Part shown: positions 4,522 to 7,687 of the stretch, piece by piece
Layout of the letters: the number at the start of each line of letters is the position of its first letter
How positions within the stretch are numbered: the first letter of the stretch is position 1
From: Candidatus Zixiibacteriota bacterium
Lineage (GTDB): Bacteria > Zixibacteria > MSB-5A5 > GN15 > JAAZOE01
Assembly: GCA_028700875.1 (NCBI GenBank)
Contig: JAQVRW010000141.1
Span: forward strand, 1-7,687
Direction: 5' to 3'
Length of the DNA: 7,687 bases
Made by a program: the position numbers and the translations under genes
Notes under the pieces: generated by a model
Database searches by the model: none
What the model was told of the DNA's origin: nothing
Seen by the model: the letters and a program-made list of their open reading frames with translations, nothing else

Positions 4522-5262
4522 CTATTGTTTTCCCAGCAGATCCGGCAATTCGGCCAAATAGCGAATCGCGGTGATGCCCTCGGGCAACGGGTTGGGATAT
4601 TCCCGTTTGGGCCAGAGTTTCAAGATCGCGGTCATCCCGGCTGCGCGGGCCCCCTCCACGTCCTCGGGGATGCGGTCGCCGATATAGAGGATCTCGGACG
4701 GGGCCATTCGCATCAGGTCGAGACCGGCGCGGAATATATCCGGGTGCGGTTTGCGCCGCCCCAGTTCCGAGGAATATATCCGGAAATTCAGAAACTCCAT
4801 GAGCGCAAACTGCCGCAGGTCGCTTTCATGATGACGGCGCGGGTAAATGGTGTTGGAGATCATGCCCAACGGGTACCCGCGTTCTTTCAATGTCTTGAGG
4901 ACATCCGCCGCGCCTTCTTCGACGGACAATTGTTCGCGCACGGCCGTATAGAATATGTCGATAAACCTTTCGCCGCGTCGTTTGGGGGTATCCATCCCCA
5001 ACTCCCGAAACAACATTTCCGGCGCCTGGGAAGCGCGCCATTCGGCCAGAGTTTCCTGGGCTCGAAGCCGGAACTGGTTTTTGATTTCCTCTAATCGCGT
5101 ATTGAACGTTTCGAAATCGGGGACTTTGTCGGTTTCCTGGCTAAGACTTTCGTACGCCCTTTTCTGGCCTTCGAGGATCGTTTCCGGCCAGGGGCGGTTG
5201 TCATATTCGATCAGCGTGGAGCCGAGGTCGAATATGATTCCTCTGATACGGGAGTAGGGCAT
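4522..5262 (-). CDS. HAD-superfamily hydrolase with a DxG form of motif I
   Basis: A 246-residue haloacid dehalogenase-type hydrolase, probably a cytosolic phosphatase for a small phosphorylated metabolite. Seen: motif I as FDLGSTL with nucleophile D12; a helical cap of roughly residues 25-115; motif II S136 in MISNT; motif III K171 in GRRKPHPDIF; motif IV as YIGDRIPEDVEGARAAG with D196 and D201. Odd point: the second Asp of the usual DxD (general acid/base) is G14. FDLG forms occur in some HAD branches, so the protein need not be dead, but mechanism or substrate may differ from ordinary phosphatases. KPHPDIF and the cap layout point to subfamily I. The ATG at 5262 directly abuts the TAA of ddl and has AAAGGA just upstream inside ddl, which fixes the start. 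Substrate unknown; position after ddl may be only operon convenience. Confidence 0.88.
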   Translation of the reverse strand: MPYSRIRGIIFDLGSTLIEYDNRPWPETILEGQKRAYESLSQETDKVPDFETFNTRLEEIKNQFRLRAQETLAEWRASQAPEMLFRELGMDTPKRRGERFIDIFYTAVREQLSVEEGAADVLKTLKERGYPLGMISNTIYPRRHHESDLRQFALMEFLNFRIYSSELGRRKPHPDIFRAGLDLMRMAPSEILYIGDRIPEDVEGARAAGMTAILKLWPKREYPNPLPEGITAIRYLAELPDLLGKQ

Positions 5263-6315
5263 TTAATTCCTTTCCAGGCCCAGGAGGCATAACCGTTCCA
5301 ACAATCGGCCGAACTCGATTCCGGCCGCCCGTGCGGCCATGGGAAACAGCGACAGCTCGGTCATGCCCGGCAGGGTGTTTAACTCCAGGCAAATATAATC
5401 GTCAACCGAAGCGACGATAAAATCAATGCGCGCGTAACCGCGACAACCGATAGTCTCATAGAAATGTACGGCGTCATGCGACAATTGTTGTACGATGGCC
5501 GCATCTATTTTCGCGGGGCAAATATATTCCGATTTGCCTTTGGTATACTTGCAGGTGTAGTCATAGAGTTTGTGGCTGGGCTTGATTTCGACCGGAGGAA
5601 GGGCTTTGCTGTCGAGCACGGCGATAGTGATTTCCCGGCCTTTGAAGTATTTTTCGATAATGATCGAATCGGACACGGCCAGCGCCGCGCGCACGGCGTC
5701 GGGCATCTGGTTTTCACTTTCGACCAAGGTCAAGCCCACCGTGGAGCCGCCATCGGCCGGTTTGACCACCTGCGGAAGCGATAAACCGACAGCGGCGACT
5801 TCGCGGGCGATGTCGTCGACCGTACGTTCCGTGCGGCGGTCGTAACGCAACCATTCCGCCGTCGGAATCCCCAGCGTCTGCATGACCCGTTTGGAGATGT
5901 CCTTGTTCATGGCGATGGCCGAGGAGGCCATGGGGGAGCCGGTGTAGGGGATTTGGAGCATGTCCAAAAGGGCCTGCATGCGGCCGTTTTCCCCGGCGCC
6001 GCCGTGCAGAGCACTGAAGGCGACCTCGATCCCGGCCGCTTTCGCCTTTGCCAATTGCGACGCCAATGCGGAGCCGTCCATCGGCAGAATGGTCGGCGAC
6101 AGTTGCCCCGATACGCCGACCGGTCGACCGTCGTTATCGACGAAACCGTCGGCGCGCAGTTGCAACCGCCGGCCATCCAGGGCATCCATGATCGTCACCC
6201 GATGACCGCCCTGAGTGAGCGCTCCCACCACCGCTTTGGCCGAGGTCAGAGAAACGTCCCGTTCGGTGGATTCCCCCCCGGCCAGGACCAGAATGTTAAG
6301 TCTTTTTTCGTTCAT
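5263..6315 (-). CDS. ddl: D-alanine--D-alanine ligase
   Basis: ATP-grasp enzyme that joins two D-alanines for the peptidoglycan pentapeptide, in the cytoplasm. At 350 residues it is within the family range. Seen: GGESTERDVSLTSA with E18 (E15 of E. coli DdlB); HGGAGENGRMQALLDML; KPADGGSTVG with S191; EKYFKGREITIAVL; the omega loop YDYTCKYTKG with K256 and Y257; RGYARIDFI with D298; LELNTLPGMTELSLFP with metal ligands E311 and N313. The Tyr in the omega loop is the form of true D-Ala-D-Ala ligases, not the D-lactate enzymes of vancomycin resistance. The ATG at 6315 lies inside dedA (20-nt overlap), with a weak GGA about 8 nt upstream. Its stop abuts the next gene. Complete, with all key residues. 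Confidence 0.96.
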   Translation of the reverse strand: MNEKRLNILVLAGGESTERDVSLTSAKAVVGALTQGGHRVTIMDALDGRRLQLRADGFVDNDGRPVGVSGQLSPTILPMDGSALASQLAKAKAAGIEVAFSALHGGAGENGRMQALLDMLQIPYTGSPMASSAIAMNKDISKRVMQTLGIPTAEWLRYDRRTERTVDDIAREVAAVGLSLPQVVKPADGGSTVGLTLVESENQMPDAVRAALAVSDSIIIEKYFKGREITIAVLDSKALPPVEIKPSHKLYDYTCKYTKGKSEYICPAKIDAAIVQQLSHDAVHFYETIGCRGYARIDFIVASVDDYICLELNTLPGMTELSLFPMAARAAGIEFGRLLERLCLLGLERN

Positions 6316-6934
6316 GCCATATCCGTTTCGCTACGAAACCGAGCCATAGTATAACCACGACCGCCAGTATCGCCAATATTATTTTGTTGTACCAGTTGAA
6401 GCCATCGACGATGCTGTCGACATAGGCGTTCATACCGTATGCCAGCGCTATCAGAAGTCCGTGAAAGCACAACGAGGAAATGGTCGAAAAGAGCAGCATC
6501 CGCTCCGGCGGATATTTGCTGATTCCCGCGCCTAAGGCGATCGCCACTCGCCCGCCGACGATGAAGCGGCTGACCAGAAGCGTCCCAGCACCGTGGCGCG
6601 CGAACCAGCGGTCCACTTTGGCCAGGTCTTCGGTGGAAAAGATGCGGAAATTCTTTCGGGCCAGATATTCGTGCCCCCCGTGGTAGCCAATATAGTAAAC
6701 GACCATGATCGAGGCGATTGTGCCCAGCATGATGAATGCCGCGGTGGGAATCAACGCCAGTTTTCCGGTCGCCGCCAGGTATCCCCCGATGATCGTGAAC
6801 GTATCGCCGGGAATCGGCGGGAAGATGTTTTCCAAAAAGGCGATGCCGAAGAGGAAAAGATAGATGTACCCCCCGGGAATCTGGTTCACGACCCGCATCA
6901 GTTCCGAGAATCCGGCGGTAATGAATTCGATCAT
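6296..6934 (-). CDS. DedA-family (SNARE-associated/VTT) inner-membrane protein
   Basis: A 212-residue polytopic membrane protein. Hydrophobic stretches lie near 22-38, 46-80, 118-138, 146-170 and 183-202, the first and third belonging to the re-entrant layout of the family. Seen: FLENIFPPIPGDT (33-45) with E35 and D44, and RFIVGGRVAIALGAGISKYP with R123 and R129, the paired arginines essential in E. coli DedA homologues. The more common RFIPGVR has Val in place of Pro here. Family knowledge: members support membrane potential and envelope integrity, and some (UptA) flip undecaprenyl phosphate back across the membrane. The setting between ispF and ddl fits a carrier-lipid role, but this is inference; polymyxin-resistance or other lipid-scramblase functions are alternatives. 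Its ATG overlaps the ispF stop (ATGA), and its 3' end overlaps ddl. Confidence 0.92.
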   Translation of the reverse strand: MIEFITAGFSELMRVVNQIPGGYIYLFLFGIAFLENIFPPIPGDTFTIIGGYLAATGKLALIPTAAFIMLGTIASIMVVYYIGYHGGHEYLARKNFRIFSTEDLAKVDRWFARHGAGTLLVSRFIVGGRVAIALGAGISKYPPERMLLFSTISSLCFHGLLIALAYGMNAYVDSIVDGFNWYNKIILAILAVVVILWLGFVAKRIWHERKKT

Positions 6935-7419
6935 ACTGCGGATTTCAGGATCGAGGTTACGGCCAACGCGGCGATTCCCTCTTCCCGTCCTGTAAAACCG
7001 AGTTTCTCGGTGGTGGTGGCTTTGATATTGACCTGCGTGCTATCAAGCGCCAACACTACCGCCAACCGCTGACGCATGACATCGATATGGTCCGATAGAC
7101 GGGGCCGTTGAGCGATGATGGTAGCGTCGATATTGACCACCCTCCATCCATCCCGGTCAAGCATGGCGGCAGTGTCACGCAGCAGCAGAAGCGAGGCGAT
7201 ATCCTTGTACTTCGGATCGGTATCAGGAAAGTGACGGCCAATATCGCCCAAACCGGCGGCCCCCAAGAGGGCGTCGATGATGGCATGGGTAAGCACGTCG
7301 GCATCGGAATGCCCCGCCAGACCAAGATGGAACTCGACCTCCACCCCGCCCAGAATCAGTTTCCGTCCCAGGGCAAACGGATGCACGTCAAACCCGATAC
7401 CACATCTGGTTTCAGCCAT
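6931..7419 (-). CDS. ispF: 2-C-methyl-D-erythritol 2,4-cyclodiphosphate synthase
   Basis: MEP-pathway enzyme converting CDP-methylerythritol 2-phosphate to the cyclic diphosphate with loss of CMP; a cytosolic homotrimer. At 162 residues it is full length. Seen: GIGFDVHPF with zinc ligands D11 and H13; LAGHSDADVLTHAIIDALLGA with H45 as third ligand; GLGDIGRHFPDTDP; and the CMP-binding ATTTEKLGFTGREEGIAA near the end. All signature residues are present. The ATG at 7419 lies inside the end of ispD (8-nt overlap), with AAGGGA about 6 nt upstream, so translation is coupled. Together with ispD this gives two successive steps of isoprenoid precursor synthesis. Confidence 0.97.
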   Translation of the reverse strand: MAETRCGIGFDVHPFALGRKLILGGVEVEFHLGLAGHSDADVLTHAIIDALLGAAGLGDIGRHFPDTDPKYKDIASLLLLRDTAAMLDRDGWRVVNIDATIIAQRPRLSDHIDVMRQRLAVVLALDSTQVNIKATTTEKLGFTGREEGIAALAVTSILKSAV

Positions 7420-7687
7420 GATTTTCCCTTTCGAGCACCATTTTGATATAATCGAGGTCCTCCGGCCGGGTCAGCTTTGGATTCGGACCGGTCGAGGCCA
7501 CCAGCGTGACCATAAATCCCAACGTCTCCACCATCACGGCGTCGTCGGTTCCCTCGATTCCCTCCTGGCTTCCCTTCTGGTACGCTTCCTTGATCAGATC
7601 GTATTGAAACACCTGCGGCGTTTCGGCCAGGAAGAGGTGGCGACGGTCGAGGGTGGCGATAATCAAGCCGTCTTTGGCGCGTTTGAC
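7412..7687 (-). CDS. ispD: 2-C-methyl-D-erythritol 4-phosphate cytidylyltransferase, C-terminal 91 residues
   Basis: The 3' end of a gene entering from the right edge. The fragment begins VKRAKDG, and its methionine-started portion at 7666 is internal, not a true start. Seen: IATLDRRHLFLAETPQVF, matching the conserved TLDR..L...QTPQ.F block of IspD; GTDDAVMVETLG; and the C-terminal PKLTRPEDL, matching the family's IKVTRPEDL substrate-binding segment. The enzyme makes CDP-methylerythritol, the substrate chain leading to IspF, encoded next with an 8-nt overlap. The nucleotide-binding N-terminal part lies outside the window. The operon promoter is expected upstream of this gene. Confidence 0.95.
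   Translation of the reverse strand, partial: VKRAKDGLIIATLDRRHLFLAETPQVFQYDLIKEAYQKGSQEGIEGTDDAVMVETLGFMVTLVASTGPNPKLTRPEDLDYIKMVLERENHG

Noticed and set aside
4408..5094. Plus-strand open frame of 228 codons across the M42/HAD junction
   Set aside because: It is antisense to two real genes, has no recognisable motif, and its start lies inside the M42 coding region.

Overview
The window is a bacterial chromosomal segment read almost entirely from the minus strand. Its right three quarters (about 2022-7687) is a tightly packed housekeeping operon of about 60% GC (three lines hand-counted at 58-67%). In transcription order it holds ispD (3' end only), ispF, a DedA-family membrane protein, ddl, a HAD-type hydrolase, an M42 aminopeptidase and cysS. 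Junctions are overlaps of 8, 4 and 20 nt, one direct abutment, and gaps of 19 and 3 nt, so this is very probably one transcript whose promoter lies beyond position 7687. ispD/ispF supply isoprenoid precursors (hence undecaprenyl carrier lipid), ddl makes the D-Ala-D-Ala unit of peptidoglycan, and DedA proteins are linked to recycling of undecaprenyl phosphate. The first half of the operon therefore reads as a cell-envelope precursor module; the second half is protein turnover (M42) and translation (cysS).

The left quarter (1-2021) is different. It has the start of a metallophosphoesterase gene (1-147, minus strand, running off the edge) with a near-consensus sigma70 promoter, then a 782-base gene-free stretch (148-929), then an AT-rich unidentified gene (1122-1736; sample lines about 37% GC) whose reading frame continues, after one in-frame TAA, for another 63 sense codons. 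A 285-base spacer (1737-2021) separates it from cysS. Both non-coding stretches are full of GC-rich palindromes of several kinds, plus a direct repeat of about 112 bp (about 83% identical). They look like dispersed intergenic repeat families rather than terminators or genes.

The organism is a walled bacterium using the MEP isoprenoid pathway. The gene mix (M42 peptidase, DedA, ispDF-ddl-cysS on one transcript) together with repeat-rich intergenic DNA suggests an uncultured FCB-type lineage such as Zixibacteria, but this is an impression only; no marker gene settles it.

No new biological system can be demonstrated. The most interesting items are the stop-interrupted AT-rich gene between related palindromes, the families of palindromes, a possible leftover copy of the end of cysS, the unusual HAD motif I, and the envelope-precursor logic of the operon.
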